A DNA stretch of 64,000 bases from Ariolimax columbianus (GCA_036924085.1 JAVGWX010000004.1:45229293-45293292); one strand, 5' to 3'; positions 20,463-33,200 are shown, numbered from the stretch's first letter. The notes: generated by a model not told the origin, from the sequence alone. Made by a program: numbers and translations.

Positions 20463-21128
20463 ATCCACATGTTAGTAGACTAACACTCAGCTTTAATGTC
20501 CTACATAGTATCTCACTATCAACATATTAGCAGATTGACACCAAGCTTTAATCTTCTACATGATATTTTACTATTCACATGTTAGCACACCAACAGCAAG
20601 CTTGTTAGCAGTCTAACACAGAGCTTTTATGTCCTACATAGTATCTCACTATCAACATATTAGCAGATTGACACCAATCTTGAATCTTCTACATGATATT
20701 TTACTATTAACATGTTAGCACACCAACTGCAAGCTTGTTAGCAGTCTAACACAGAGCTTTGATGTCAAACATAGTATCTCACTATCAACATATTAGCAGA
20801 TTGACACCAATCTTTAATCTTCTACATGATATTTTACTATTTACGTGTTAGCATACCAACTGCAAGCTTGTTAGCAGTCTAACGCAGAGCTTTGATGTCC
20901 TACATAGTATCTCACTATCAACATATTAGCAGATTGACACCAAGCTTTAATCTTCTTCATGATATGTTACTATTCACATGTTAGCACACCAACCGCAAGC
21001 TTGTTAGCAGTCTAACGCAGAGCTTTAATGTCCTACATACTTTCTCACTGTCAACATATTAACAGAATGACACCAAGCTTTAATCTTCTACACAGTATCT
21101 TGCTATCCTTATGTTAACACACACAGTG
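20463..21128. repeat. 133-bp higher-order repeat within the satellite, five units (copy 1)
   Basis: The word GCAAGCTTGTTAGCAG starts at 20596, 20729, 20862 and 20995, exactly 133 bp apart. Sequence on each side extends the pattern to about five units. Each unit joins about two 55-bp monomer variants and a shorter piece containing a TTAGCAGTCTAAC segment. This is a locally amplified composite unit, distinct from the simple monomer core further left. Confidence 0.9.
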
Positions 21129-21180
21129 ACACAGCAATATTTACGTTCGTACATATAATCTTACTACCCACATGTTAACC

Positions 21181-22473
21181 ACAATTGCATTATCAACTCT
21201 CAAACCCTTTAACGGTTTGCAAAGACTGGCCTTTTCAAACAAGCTAAACGACTTCTGTGTATGTATTTGCTTAATGGATGAATCAACAACAACAGAACCA
21301 ATCGAAGGTGTTTTGCAATCAATTCTAGAGCTGCATTTATAATGCCAGTATGAACAGTACGTAATAAGTAGTTTTGGAAATATGTCAATACTGTAGGGTT
21401 TTACACAGTTGTACACACACGCACACACAAACGTAAAGAAATATGTGCATTCGTAAAAAAATTTATGTTTAAAATAATGAGATATGTATTACTACCATGC
21501 TTTCAATTTAGTGTATGTTAATAGTGTCAGTATTCGAATATATCATAAATACACAGAGTGACAGCAAAGAGCAATTTTATCAATACCTGGGCTTTAGGAA
21601 TGTGTACTTTAATATCTGTTTGTTTACATTTGTTAATATGGCAACTTATGCGTCTTGTGAAATAAAGAAATAAACAAGAAACAAACACACACTGGAATAA
21701 GGTTCAATTTAATGTTTACGTATTTCTTATGCCACATTATGAATATTATGTCTACATATATTCAGCCAGCAGTAAACATGCAAGATTCCATATGGCTAGT
21801 GTTATTAAAATGATGGTAATGGGTGTCCTGTTCTAAAAAATATACAGTTTAAAATTTGGATATGTACAATGAGATTAACAATCTATAGATGGTATGTTAG
21901 AGAAATGTATAACATAAAAGTCTACATACATTTGTATTTACATATCCAAGCTTGAACAATTTTAAAGTAGCACACACGGAATATAAGCACGCTTAACCAT
22001 AAACAACTTTCAGCACAGGATCTTCGATTAGCTAGATAACAGTTTCACGGCCTAGTAGTGAACTGTATTTACACGGACAATGATTACTTCGTCATAAGGG
22101 CAATGTATTCAAAAGAAAGGGATGTAATAAATGCACTACAATAATATAAATCATTTAATAAGTACATAAAAATAAAGCAAATACTTATAATAGTTAAGGT
22201 TGCGTATAATGGAGCATACCATACGAAATTTACCTTTCGGAAAGTTTTAACATTTTTTTGCATTTTATGAATATTATTAAATTCATTTTAAAAACAATAT
22301 GCGAGTCGCTGTCACCACAACAGAGCTAACTTAAACAGGCATCAGCATATATGCTAACTCTAACCTTACTATTAACAGCTACAGGAGCAGCCAGTGTTGT
22401 TTTCTGCCAGTTACTTGTCTAGTTCGCTCCATGACTTCGACGCCGGTCACGGTTCAAGGTTCAGCTCTTGTGA
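21181..22473. other. No recognisable gene, AT-rich right part of unit (copy 1)
   Basis: This is AT-rich sequence with a CA-rich patch near 21410-21430 and a 95-aa minus-strand frame (21141-21428) that overlaps the satellite edge and has no known motif. It leads without a break into copy 2. Confidence 0.6.
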
Positions 22474-23930
22474 TAAGCACGGCTTTGCTGTCACAATCGT
22501 CGCCAACGAGCGCCCGGGGTCGCGAGCTGTTCCTCCCCATATGTCGTGCACGAGGACGACAACAAGCGTGAGAAATTTGGTCGGGTGGATAATTAACACC
22601 TATCGCCTTCAGTGTACAGATGCCAATGTACACGTCCATGTGGTTCTGGTGTAGGGCCATAGCTCACTCGTTCTAAGGTTTGTAACCTGGATAAAGAGGG
22701 GAGACGCCCAAGCCAGAATCTCTCACGCAAATATTTTATGATGGGATAACTCTTAATTATATATTTTTTGTATTTGTTTGGTTATGTCCCTCGCTATGTT
22801 TAAAGAAACACTGGATGTCAACAACATCGGCGACGAAGATGGCACACGACATAAAACTACACCCCCTTCCACGCCTTCTAATGACACAAGTTGATAGAAG
22901 ATGATGAGGATGATGATGATAATAATCATGACAATAATAATAACAAAACATTGGCCATTGACCTACAATAGAACAATAAGATAGATATTTAAGCAAACAA
23001 CCATGAAGGAATGATTATTCCGTGAGATAAGCAGAAGAAAAGGTGTGATTCCCATTAAGACATGTTATTAGAGGAAACATAAGACCACACTATATGCACA
23101 TGTAGAGCGTAGGATACACCGTTGGTAGAGTGGCTGCTTCTTTCCGGCTGCAACTTGTTCCATCCAACCCAGCTTTAAACGAGTACCGGATTTACTGTTA
23201 GGAGAAATGATAGAGGAACAGGAATTGGTTTTCACAAAACCTGAAGTTTTTGGTTTGATTAGAGGTTTCAATTTCTGGATTCCGTGACGAAGACTTGCCC
23301 TTTTCTACCCCAGACCGTTGTCCTTTGTGCGGTATCATATCGTATTGACCAGTTTATGGATTCGTGTGTGTATCAGAACAATGAAGATTCTAGTACCTCA
23401 TCCCTGGCGGTAATAAAAATAAATTTATATATCAGAGATATTGTAAGCCAAGACATCGAGGAAGGGAACTGGCTACCAACATCTGATAAAAGCAAAAACC
23501 TCTTATAGAGAAGTTTCTACCACAGCATCTCCGACTACAGTATATTTGTATTACTCGATGTATCCATGAATGTAAACAGCACGTTGGCTGTGTTTGTATT
23601 CTGACATTCTTTCCTTGACATAATGAACAGTTTCTTGGGCGGATTGTCGCTACGGTTGGCACGTTCTAAATGCATGTTTTTGCTCGTGAGCTTCAATCCC
23701 TTCTGTATTTTGTGTTGTCCTTTCACTGGTAGAAGGCGGTGTACATTGGAATGTCTTATATGATCACATCAGTTCATTTTTGTCACACATTAGATTGTAG
23801 TCAGCATTGATTGCTGAGAGTACAGAGAAACAAGAAGACCAAAGTAGAGAGAGAGAAAGAGAGAGAGGATGAAAAACAGAAATATGAATATTGTTAGATG
23901 ACTGTTAATTTGTGCAGGTGTTAAAAACAA
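22474..23930. other. No recognisable gene (copy 2 left part)
   Basis: Matches 1-1457. The open segment cut by the window start in copy 1 is complete here: 22394-22654 on the plus strand (86 aa) and 22454-22660 on the minus strand (68 aa). Neither is recognised. Confidence 0.6.
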
Positions 23931-23942
23931 TTCGAGGTAAAT

Positions 23943-25015
23943 CTTCTTCTTCGTACGCTGTCAGACGTCAACTTGAATTTTTTCGAAGAAGGCAGCTGTC
24001 ATCCTGAGGCTGTCGACACTGCCATAGGGCTTGTCTAGTGTTGCCACTGGTGATGGCCACATGTGCTTTCTCTGGTTCTCGTATGTCGGGCAAATTTGCA
24101 GCAGATGTTCCGCGGTCATTTTCCCTGTACCACAGGTGCATTCGTCAGTACCACCTTTCTTCAGTTTATTGAATAGATGGTACCTCAGTCTGTTGTGGCC
24201 TGTGCGGAGTCTGAAGACCACGACCTGCTCTCTTCTGTTCAACTGGTAGTAGGCATCATTTTTTGTGTAGCCAGTATGCTCTGTTTCCCATTTGGCCATG
24301 TATCTGGCCCTAATAAACCTTTTGAACTCTTCGTAGGTCACACTAGAATCTGGTTGTGGTAACCTTGCACCTTCTTTAGCCAGTCTGTCTGCCTCCTATC
24401 CACTACTCCAGCGATGTTAGGGCCTGCTGCATCCGATTGTTTGCTATGGTGAGATTGTCTTCAGTGGTCCACAAAGCCAGATCGTCTGCAAACATAGAGC
24501 TGTGGACTCTTCTTAATATATTCTCTATTATGTTGTTTATATACACCAGAAAAATGTGTGGGTGACAGTACTCCCCCTTGGGGTACTCCCTGCTGCAGTG
24601 TCACATTTTTGCTCATCTTCCCTTGTACTTGAACTCTGGCTGTTCTGTTTTCGAAATAGTGGCTGATCAATCTGTACATTTGTCCATATACTTCACTTCT
24701 TTATAGCTTGACTTTAAGTCCCTCTTTCCCCACCCTGTCAAATGCCTTCTCTAGATCCACCCAAACCGCTACTGTATGCTTTTTCTCCTGGTAAGCATTC
24801 TCTATTTTCTGCGCTATGAGAGTGATCTGATCCTCAGTGGATCTGTGTTGTCTAAATCCTGCTTTCTGTGGAATTAATATGTGTTTTTCTTCCAGGTGCC
24901 ACATCAGTCTGATGTTTATCATACGCTCCATCAGTTTACCTACACAGCTCAGTAGACTGATAGGCCTGTATCAAATTTGGATCTGTTCTATCTTTTTCTT
25001 TCTTTGGTACTGGTA
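23943..25015 (-). mobile_element. I-like retrotransposon A (copy 2)
   Basis: Same structure as 1470-2542, with TSDs at 23931-23942 and 25016-25027. The three translated frames (23961-24341, 24461-24679, 24701-24931) are identical in protein sequence to copy 1. Confidence 0.88.
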
Positions 25016-25077
25016 TTCGATGTAAATGATTTGAACATGAAAAGGAAAAGGTAATCCTTTTGCAATCATTGATGTCG

Positions 25078-25940
25078 AGGTTGAAAGTTAAACTTACTTA
25101 ATTAGCTGGATCTGATTTCTTTCTTCTTTTGAATAAGGGAATCACTCCTGCATCTTTCCAATCTCTTCGAACAATTCATTTTTCAAGTGATTGAGAAAAT
25201 AATATAGCCAATGGTTTAACTAGTTAGTCTATACTTCAAATAGCATTGATGAATGGATACCATCTTGATCTGTACATTTATCCACTTTTAATCCTTCCAA
25301 TCTTTTTAGAACCATTTCCTCCGTAAGACAGAATGATTTTAATCGCACTATATCCATTTGACATTTGAAAATAGGTATAGGCTCTGGTATCTTGGAGGAG
25401 TGTTCTTTTGTATAGACTGTGCCAAAGTATTGATTCATTAGATAAGCTATCTCCCTATTTTCTCTGCTTATTGTCACTGTACTGTTTATGAGAAAGCCTA
25501 CCTTGTCTTTAGGTCTTTGTTTATTTCTAACATTAGAAAAGAAGCTTTTACCATCAGTCTTGATCCTATTAGTAAGTTTTTTTCGAAGTCTATTTTGCTG
25601 CTTTACTTACTTTCTGAGCTATGTTTTGCTTGTCCAAATATTTTAAATATATTTCTTTTGATTTACTTGCCTTTATACACTTTGTCCAGGCTTTATTTTA
25701 AGCTCTTGTACATTTAGCTACAAATCTAGTAATCCACTTTTTATGATTGGTGTTTATCTCCATACATGGAACATATTCGACTTTTAGTTGTTCTAAAAGT
25801 GTTTTGAAACACTCTGCCTCTTGTTCAACGTCTGTACCTCTGACAATATCTTTCCAGTTTATGTGGCTGTCTGTATCTTTCATCTTCTGTACATCTGTCT
25901 TAGAGTAGTCGTATGCTCGCGAGTGTATATTTACATACAT
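25078..25940 (-). mobile_element. CR1-like linker/RT start fragment (copy 2)
   Basis: Same as 2605-3467 apart from single bases. The linker frame reads LMNQYFG where copy 1 has LINQYFG, a change shared with copy 3. Confidence 0.82.
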
Positions 25941-26011
25941 TGTAAAGGCTGTTATAGGATATATTTTATGGACAACTGATCACTGCAGCTAAAGGAATCG
26001 ACTACCCCACA

Positions 26012-26270
26012 CCGCGATTCAAGTACGTATACAAGATGGACATGACGTCGTGCGACATCCAAGCCGAAAGCTCAGGATTGAGTCGATTGCAGACATTCAG
26101 TTGGGAGGTGCACAGTAGTTGCCGACGCTTGTAGAGGCCATCTGGAACCAGAGAAATGGGCACGACTGAAAAGATCGGCGAACACCCCGGCAAGTCAGCC
26201 TCCTCAGCCCCGTTGTACGATCTGCGACAGGGACTGCCACTCACGTACCGGCGTTTGCAACCATAGATGA
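26012..26270 (+). mobile_element. RTE-like C-terminal remnant with finger motif (copy 2)
   Basis: Same blocks as 3539-3797, with the CTICDRDCHSR motif at about 26214-26246. Confidence 0.65.
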
Positions 26271-26382
26271 CTGTGTCGAAATACGGGAGACAGAGCTGGG
26301 CAAACTTCGCCAGGGCGCCAGGCGCATGATCATCAGTGACTGAGACGCCAATAAACTGATGAATATTAAATGTATTTACTTG

Positions 26383-26488
26383 TCTTGGCTTGGCTTCGTT
26401 TGTTCTCCATCTCCCGCTACCAAACCCTGACACGGGCCTAAGTAGCAGAACGCAGTCCAGAGAACGGAATGCGTTATGTCGATATTTG
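26383..26488 (-). repeat. Dispersed repeat, inverted partner 1 (copy 2)
   Basis: Counterpart of 3910-4015; its partner in this unit is 34194-34291. Confidence 0.6.
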
Positions 26489-27373
26489 CACCTTTCGGTC
26501 CAACACATCCGACTTCAGCAAGCATTTTTTGAGTACCGGGTTAGCATTCCCTCTTCGATCCCTTCTCCTTAACCAGTCTGCTCTGTTGCAGCCTGTTTTC
26601 TAGAATACTGCGCGGACGTGTAGAACGGCCTTGGCAGCTCCGGTTCGCTAGCCCTTACGCTATCAGTCAGCTATGGCTCGATGACCGCTGCAGCTCATGC
26701 GCTGCTCACCATCTTGATCCAGTATTTACTTGATTTTGAAGAAATATGATCATGACAATAATAATGGGCTTATCGCCGTCGATGAGAATAACCAACATCA
26801 TCATGTGTCATACTGCGCCCTTTAGTCTGTGGGCGGATGCGTGCATGACAGATTAAGCCAACACCAGCTGGTGCTGGTTTTGTCTCTACTCTATACTTCC
26901 ACCCTCGCTAACTGCATGCAAGGCTCTTTTTGGCCTCGCCTTTTTCAGGCTAAACGATTTACTGCCAGGATTCACTGAATCGCTTTTATTGACGTCCAGG
27001 TGATCGCCTTGCTGCGCTAAGCTCGCTAAACAGTAGTTTTTTTTTGGAACCTTTCACTTGACATTCGAGAAACTTGGCCAGTCTATCTCACTTTAACTTT
27101 CTACAAAAGTGTATGAATAGTGTAGTAGTAATGTAAAGAGTATGGTTATTTGTGATGTGGTCTTGTAGCCAATTTGGAGTATGTGTCATGTAGAAATGAT
27201 TCAACCTCCTGGCGTGTTTGGCGTACACACTCCAGCTCTCTCACCCATAGATCAGGGTTTAGAGACTAGCCGGATGTTTGCCAATCAGGTGAGTTGCTTT
27301 TTAACGATATACTTCATTTAAACATTCAAATCTTCTTCGGGCAATATCAGGTAGTACTATTTACTCATGTTTA
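26489..27373. other. No recognisable gene (copy 2)
   Basis: Counterpart of 4016-4900. It differs by single bases such as GGAGTATGTG near 27180 (GGAGTTTGTG in copy 1). Confidence 0.6.
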
Positions 27374-27543
27374 TCTTCTTTTTCTTTCTCTTCTTTTTCT
27401 TCTTCTTTCTCTTTTTATTCGTCTTCTTTTTTTCTTCTTCTTCTTCTTCTTCTTCTTCTTATTCTTCTTCTTCTTCTACTTCTTCTTCTCTATTTTCTTC
27501 TTCATTCTTTACTTCTTTTTCTTCTTCTTTTCCTTCTTTTTCT
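27374..27543 (+). repeat. TTC/TTTC microsatellite (copy 2, 170 bp)
   Basis: The longest of the three alleles; the central pure TTC run is extended relative to copy 1. Confidence 0.95.
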
Positions 27544-27700
27544 AGCTCACCGACAATTGTATTAAGTCTATACGTAAAGGCCAGTTCTATGGACAAAGTC
27601 TACTGTGGTGGGGAGTTCTTCAAGACGCTCACAAAAGTGTGTATGTGTGGGTTCATCTCCGTGGGTCAGTATTCACAACGCAGTTGCTTTAGCATGTTAC

Positions 27701-28813
27701 AGTCTTGACAAAGGAAGGGTTCTGATACTAACACGTAACTGCATACCGAGGAGCGCGGTAGCTGTCAATCACACTGGACAAGCAGAAATTGTAGGACTCG
27801 ACATAATGACATAAGAAACGAAGATCCACATCTTCAACCTGTATGGCCCACCCATCAAAGACCTGTCCCTCTCGAGTATGGAAATCAAGAACTCCAGCTG
27901 CCTAGTAGTTGGAGACTTCAACAGCCACTCGGAGAGATGGGGATATTCGGACACAGACAACAGAGGAGATGAAGTGGAAGACTGGGAGATAGACACAAAT
28001 CTCTATCTTTACAATAGGCTGGAGGACAGCCCTATCTTCTACTCTAGAACATGGCATACCACCTCTACTCCAGACTTGGCCTTTTCCACGGTTGATATTC
28101 ACCACAAAATAGACGGCCAGGTGCTCAACCAATTGGCAGGTAGCGACAAAAGGCCAATTAGGCTAGAAATTGATATGGAAGTAGGCCCACAGGAAATAAA
28201 AGCGCTCCCACGTTGGAACTATAAACGATCCGACTGGGACAGATTTGCAATTCTGACAGATCGGCTATGTGAAACCATCAACACATGGAATAACAATATG
28301 AAACCTATGGTGGAAAGCCTAAGCAAAGCAATAATGCAAGCAGCCACCGAAACCATCCCAAGAGGGGCAAGGAAAAACTACAAGCCATATTGGAATGATG
28401 AATTGCAGGAAGCGGAAGACGAAGTCTCAAATGCTAGGAACATGGCAGAGAGAGAACAATCTATGGAGGCAAATATCGCCCTCAAGGCTATCACGACGAA
28501 ATACAAAAGAACACTAAACCATATAACAAGAGACAGCTGGACAAATAAAACAGAAAGCCTCAATTTATATAAAGAAGAGAACAAACTATGGAAGTTAGTC
28601 AGAGCCATGAATGACGAAACACCATCAAATAAACAAATTACCATCAAGTATGGCGACAAAATGCTTACTGGAAAAAAAAGCAGCAAACGCCTTTATAGAA
28701 CGAACACTATGCCAGAGCAAACCACACTGATGTCCTTACAGACAGGCACACAGACAATAATGAAGAACAAAAGAGCCACGACAACATCAATATGGCACCA
28801 AAGGAGCACATGA
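27701..28813 (+). pseudogene. Element B endonuclease C-terminus and linker (copy 2)
   Basis: The 311-aa frame starts at 27878. Compared with copy 1 it has T62, M100 and a K for Q in the TKYKRT block. The degraded SDK motif is unchanged despite a synonymous change next to it. Confidence 0.88.
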
Positions 28814-28885
28814 TGGCAATACTAACAATGAATAAAAAGGAAGAGGCCATGAGAACTCGATGAGAAAACCATGAGAAAAAGAAAT

Positions 28886-29965
28886 CGCCCGGAAAAGATG
28901 GGGTAACACGAAATGCTGATGGAGTTGGGCCAAACAGCAAAGAGGAAGTTACTATCAGTCCTGAACCAAAGCTGGAAAAGGGGAATTGTACCTCAGACAT
29001 GAAAAGACGCTGTACTTATACCAGTACCAAAGAAAGAAAAAGATAGAACAGATCCAAATGGATACAGGCCTATCAGTCTACTGAGCTGTGTAGGTAAACT
29101 GATGGAACGTATGATAAACACCAGACTGATGTGGCATCTGGAAGAAAAACACATAATAATTCCACAGCAAGCAGGCTTTAGACAGCACAGATCCACTGAG
29201 GACCAGATCACTCTCATAGCCCAGTTAATAGATGATGCTTACCAGGAGAAAAAACACACAGTAGCGATTTGGGTGGATTTAGAGAAGGCATTTGACAAGG
29301 TGTGGATAAAGTGACTTAAAGTCAAGCTACGAAGAAGTGAAGTTTGTGGGAAAATGTACAGATGGATCAGCGACTACCTCGAAAACAGAACATCCATAGT
29401 TCAAGTACAATAGCAGATGAGCAAAACGGTGACACTTCAGCAGGGAGTACACCAAAGGGGAGTACTGTCACCAACACCTTTCCTGGTGTATATAAACAAC
29501 ATCACAGAGAATCTACCAAGAAGAGTCCACAGCTCCATGTTTGCAGACGATCTGGCTATGTGGACGTCTGAAAAAAATCTCACCATAGCAAGCAATCGGA
29601 TGCAGCAGGCCCTAACATCGTTGGAGGAGTGGGCGAACTCATGGCTGGTCAAAATAAATGAGGAAAAAACAACATGTACGATATTCTCGCTTTCAAACAA
29701 ACTCCAGAACACCAAAATAAGTCTTAGCGGCAAATATCTGCGGGCAAATGGCAACCAAAACTACCTGGGAGTCACATTTGATCGGTGCATGACATGGAAA
29801 AGTCAGATCGAGAGAAACCGAATGAGAGCCAGACAAAGAATGGCAATCATGAGGAAACTTGCTGGCACAAGCTGGGGAACAGACGAAACTGTACACTGGA
29901 AGAGTGAGACCAGTTCTCGAGTATGGCATTGCGGCATGAGCAACAGCAGCAAAGGTGAACTTTGA
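28886..29965 (+). pseudogene. Element B reverse transcriptase domain (copy 2)
   Basis: The frames 29102-29314 and 29417-29965 encode the same motif A, degraded motif B and FADD as copy 1, with the same internal stops. Confidence 0.93.
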
Positions 29966-30471
29966 TACAATTAGCAAACTTCAAACCAAGCCATGAGAGT
30001 TATAACAGCAGGCATGAAGTCAACGCCAATTGTAGAACTGGAAAAGATTAGAAATCTGCAATCCATGACCGACAGAAGAGACTGCAGAGCCCAGCAGCAA
30101 GTACAGAAACTCAGAAGACTGACAGACCACCCAATGCATCAGAGACTAAATAGATTTGGAAATGGGAAACTAAAGCGAAGAAACTTTGCAGAAATAGCCA
30201 AAGCAAAGATGAGCGAAGACACTAGGAACACATTAACACCAAACCCCATCCCTACTGTACGCAAACCTACCTGGAAGCAGCATATCATTCCGGAGGTGGT
30301 AGAAAATATACCAGATATTTGAAACAAGAACAGCCAGACTGAAAAAGAAAGAAGAGACATAACACTGAGGTACATAACGAAAAACTACCCAAGCATGGAC
30401 TGGACCCATGCATACACCGACGGGTCTGTAACAAACACAACACATAAAGGAGGGGCAGAGGTATTCCATTT
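29966..30471 (+). pseudogene. Element B post-RT region and RNase H start (copy 2)
   Basis: The 109-aa frame 29993-30322 differs from copy 1 by two residues (QQVQKL for QQVEKL, EDTRNT for EDTMNT), both shared with copy 3. Confidence 0.82.
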
Positions 30472-30564
30472 CTCAATTTTGTGCATCGGTTGAATTTACA
30501 GTGAGCTAAACTGCGAGAACTGTTACCGGTAAAAGTGTTACTGGTAAGCTACATAAGCTGTACA

Positions 30565-30956
30565 GTGGTGAATGCTCGGAATGTATTGCCATATGAAGTA
30601 GTTTTAGGCTGGAACAATTAATGCATTTCAGAATAGATTGGATGCACATAGCTTTTAGAGCTAGGAAATGTAAATGAAACTGGTTGTTTACAGACTCTGC
30701 ATAGTTTTCTAAGCCGGTATAAACACGTAGTCTTCTAAACCAGTATAAAGATATAGTCATTCTAAGGCAGTATAAAGACATCGTCTTCTAAACCAGTATA
30801 AAGACATCGTCTTATAAACCAAGATAAAGACACAGTCTTCTAAACCAGTATAAAGTTTCAGTCTTCTAAGCGAGTAGAAAGACATAATCGTCTAAACCAG
30901 TATAAATAGGTAGTCTTCTCAACCAGTATAAAGACGTTAACTTAGTTACATATTGT
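30565..30956 (+). mobile_element. CR1-like 3' end (copy 2)
   Basis: Same degraded VVNARNVLPYEVV block and expanded UTR as 8089-8480. Confidence 0.75.
30705..30939 (+). repeat. 26-bp tandem repeat, nine units (copy 2)
   Basis: Unit number and unit sequences are the same as in copy 1, so the repeat has been stable since duplication. Confidence 0.93.
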
Positions 30957-31654
30957 ACATTAAATGGAGAGTATTTCTCTTTAGCCCAAAAATGAAAGGT
31001 GTTTACTGCACGCGGCTGTCCATTGGTGATCATTCTTATTCAGCAAATGATGTTAACTGTAGATGTCACGTACCCCTTCTCGGAATAATGTTTTTAAATA
31101 CATAAAATACAATAGCAAAGAACCAGTTATATAGAAATAGTTAAAAAACAAACACAAAAGTACATGTGATATATGTGTCTTTCTTAACAATTTCAATAGA
31201 AATACAATACATTTAATATAGAAGAAAGTTAATTTCATTATTGTTTGAATGAACGTGCTGCGTATATATGCAAGGCTGAGGAACGGGTCACAAAGATCAA
31301 GAAATGCTGACCGCGTGAAGGCTTGTTGTTTCTCTTTCTCGAAGAGGATTCAACTGTTGTGTTGTACAAACCACACGTTTGCCATGTTAGACATCTAATC
31401 TGTTTTGATTTGTTTTTCTTTTATGCTACAAATGTCGAAAATCCATATTTGCAGAGATATATTGTTGGAAATGGAATGAAAACTTGCATAGCTCGCTTTA
31501 CAAGATAATGCTAGTTTACTAACTGCTATTGTAGATAGTCTGTTCACACCAGGACTGTGTCCACGTGCGATCTAGCCCGGTGGGTTTAACAACTAGCGAA
31601 ATGTAAAAGTACTGATGAGCGTAAACACAACTCAACGAAGTCCAAAATCTATAC
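30957..31654. other. No recognisable gene, AT-rich (copy 2)
   Basis: Counterpart of 8481-9178 with a few substitutions (for example CACGTACCCC near 31070 where copy 1 has CACGTTCCCC). Confidence 0.6.
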
Positions 31655-31906
31655 CTGAATTTAAAGTACAACCAAGATAACGATCACAGGCAAGGCAAAG
31701 ACCAAACATAAAGTTATTTTAGAACAACAGAAGATTGAGAAAGTCACAAGCTTTGAGTACCTCGGCTCAGTTATAAGCGCCAATGGCTACGGCAATGCAG
31801 AGGTTCAATAAAATGAGAAACTGATGACAGAACATTAATAAAATGAAAATAACTATTCTGTGAACTTGCATTATACCGATGAAGACATACGGATGTGAAA
31901 CATGGA
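31655..31906 (+). mobile_element. RTE-like RT thumb fragment (copy 2)
   Basis: FEYLGS block at about 31750 and TYGCETW remnant before the poly-C run, as at 9179-9430. Confidence 0.7.
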
Positions 31907-31917
31907 CCCCCCCCCCC
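31907..31917 (+). repeat. Poly-C run (copy 2, 11 bp)
   Basis: 14 bases shorter than in copy 1 at the same junction. Confidence 0.9.
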
Positions 31918-32582
31918 ATGCATGTATTAAAAAAATATTTCCTAATATCGAATCTGGACCTCTCTTTAGTTAATGTGTAACTATGCCCTCTTGTTATATT
32001 TGGTGGCTGTATTTTTTTTTTAAAACTTGTTATAGTCTAATTTATCCATTCCTCTGATCATCTTATAAGCCTGTATTAAGTCACTACGAATTATTCTCTC
32101 TTCTAGACACTGTAGGCCGGTTTTTCCTCATAACTGTAATTCTGCAATCCCACTATCAGCGTTGTCGCTCTTTTTTGAATTCTTTCCAGCATGTTTGTAT
32201 CCCCTCTATGATAATGACTCCACGCCTGTACGCATAACTCCAATCTAGGTCTAACTAATGCTTTATACAGTTTGACTATCACTTCCTTGCTCCTATGTTT
32301 AGTATTTATGTTTATCATACATAACATTGCATTTGCCTTTTTAATTGCTACCTGAACTTGCTCACTCACCTTACCTGTATGATCTAGTATAACTTCTAAG
32401 TCCATTTCCTTATCTATCTTTCTAATATTGTTCTCTCCCATTCTGTAATTATGTTTCATATTGGATCTACCCATGTGGATGACTGTACATGTATCTACAT
32501 TAAACTCCATTTGGGAACCTACAAACCACTCTCGAATTTTATCTACATCCGATCTCAATATATCCACATCTGCTTGAGATAT
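31918..32582 (-). mobile_element. CR1-like RT palm/thumb fragment (copy 2)
   Basis: The 154-aa frame 32103-32567 is identical in protein to the matching part of copy 1; it starts at a different ATG only because the AT run changes the upstream frame. Confidence 0.88.
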
Positions 32583-32590
32583 AGATAAAG

Positions 32591-32611
32591 ATATATATAT
32601 ATATATATATA
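32591..32611. repeat. (AT)n microsatellite (copy 2, 21 bp)
   Basis: The longest allele of the three copies. Confidence 0.9.
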
Positions 32612-32655
32612 CTATAGATCCTAATTAATTTCAAGCAAAATTGGTTAGTAAACAA

Positions 32656-33111
32656 CATCTTGTCTCGAAAGCTAAAATAGGACACTGGCTGTTGCCAATT
32701 GTTACTTCTTTTGTCGGTATACAGCGGGCAGGACTGCAAAATATATTATGCCTTCATGGGGGCTGTGCCGCAGGCACAAATTTCTGTAGTGCCAATCTTG
32801 AACTTATTGTACAGATGGCATCTGAGTCTGTTGTGACCTGTGCGTAGCCGGAAAATGATCATCTGGTCTCGCCTGGAGAGTTGATGGTAGGCATCGTTTT
32901 CTATGTGGCCAATGTGATCCTATTTTCCATTTTGCACTGTACGTTGTCCTGATGAATGCTTTAGTTTCATTGTATGTGATGTCTGTATCACTCTGCTGCA
33001 GCATTCCTCGCTCTCTGGCGAGCCTGTCCGCCTCCCCGTTGCCTGGAATGTCTCAGTGCGCTGGTGTCCATTGGACTGCTTTTTTTTTAAGCACTGGGCT
33101 CTTGAGGGCCA
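32656..33111 (-). mobile_element. I-like tail fragment F (copy 2)
   Basis: Same as 10190-10645, with the frame 32804-33004 unchanged. Confidence 0.82.
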
Positions 33112-33200
33112 TTACACTGCTAGGTCGTCTGTGAAAATGACCACTTGCTTTGCTGTATAATAGTTTGACCACATCAAACGCCATACTGACCTAGAAAGAA

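Larger units (their letters stand above)
14460..21180. repeat. Satellite array of ~55-bp monomers (copy 1, 6.7 kb)
   Basis: The monomer contains CTTACTATCCACATGTTAAC, CAGGCCAACACAG, GAGCTTGAATGTCCTACA and GAGTAT, about 55 bp in all. Units between roughly 15080 and 16520 are very similar to each other; those toward both edges are strongly diverged and vary in length. The array is interrupted by a possible 56-bp insertion (16628-16683), a SINE (16960-17205), a 300-bp I-like element (17802-18101) and a non-satellite island (20085-20262). No coding capacity is expected. Confidence 0.93.
1..22473. repeat. Tandem macro-repeat unit, copy 1 (22,473 bp)
   Basis: The sequence beginning at position 1 recurs almost unchanged at 22474 and again at 44940, and feature order is identical in each copy. 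Features map from copy 1 to copy 2 with offset 22473 at the left. The offset becomes 22476 after the TTC tract, 22462 after the poly-C run and 22466 after the AT run. Copy 1 carries some private bases, for example in the first 40 bases and in the endonuclease-linker pseudogene of element B. The start at 1 is set by the window, so the true phase and left end of the array are not visible. An assembly duplication cannot be excluded from sequence alone. Confidence 0.97.
27701..30471 (+). mobile_element. I-like retrotransposon B, defective (copy 2)
   Basis: Same truncations, stops and frameshifts as 5225-7995, so these lesions predate the unit duplication. Confidence 0.92.

Noticed and set aside
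14460..21180. Regularly spaced repeats that could suggest a CRISPR array
   Set aside because: Monomers are contiguous with no unique spacers, units diverge continuously, and the window is eukaryotic with intact SINE and LINE signatures and no cas-like genes.
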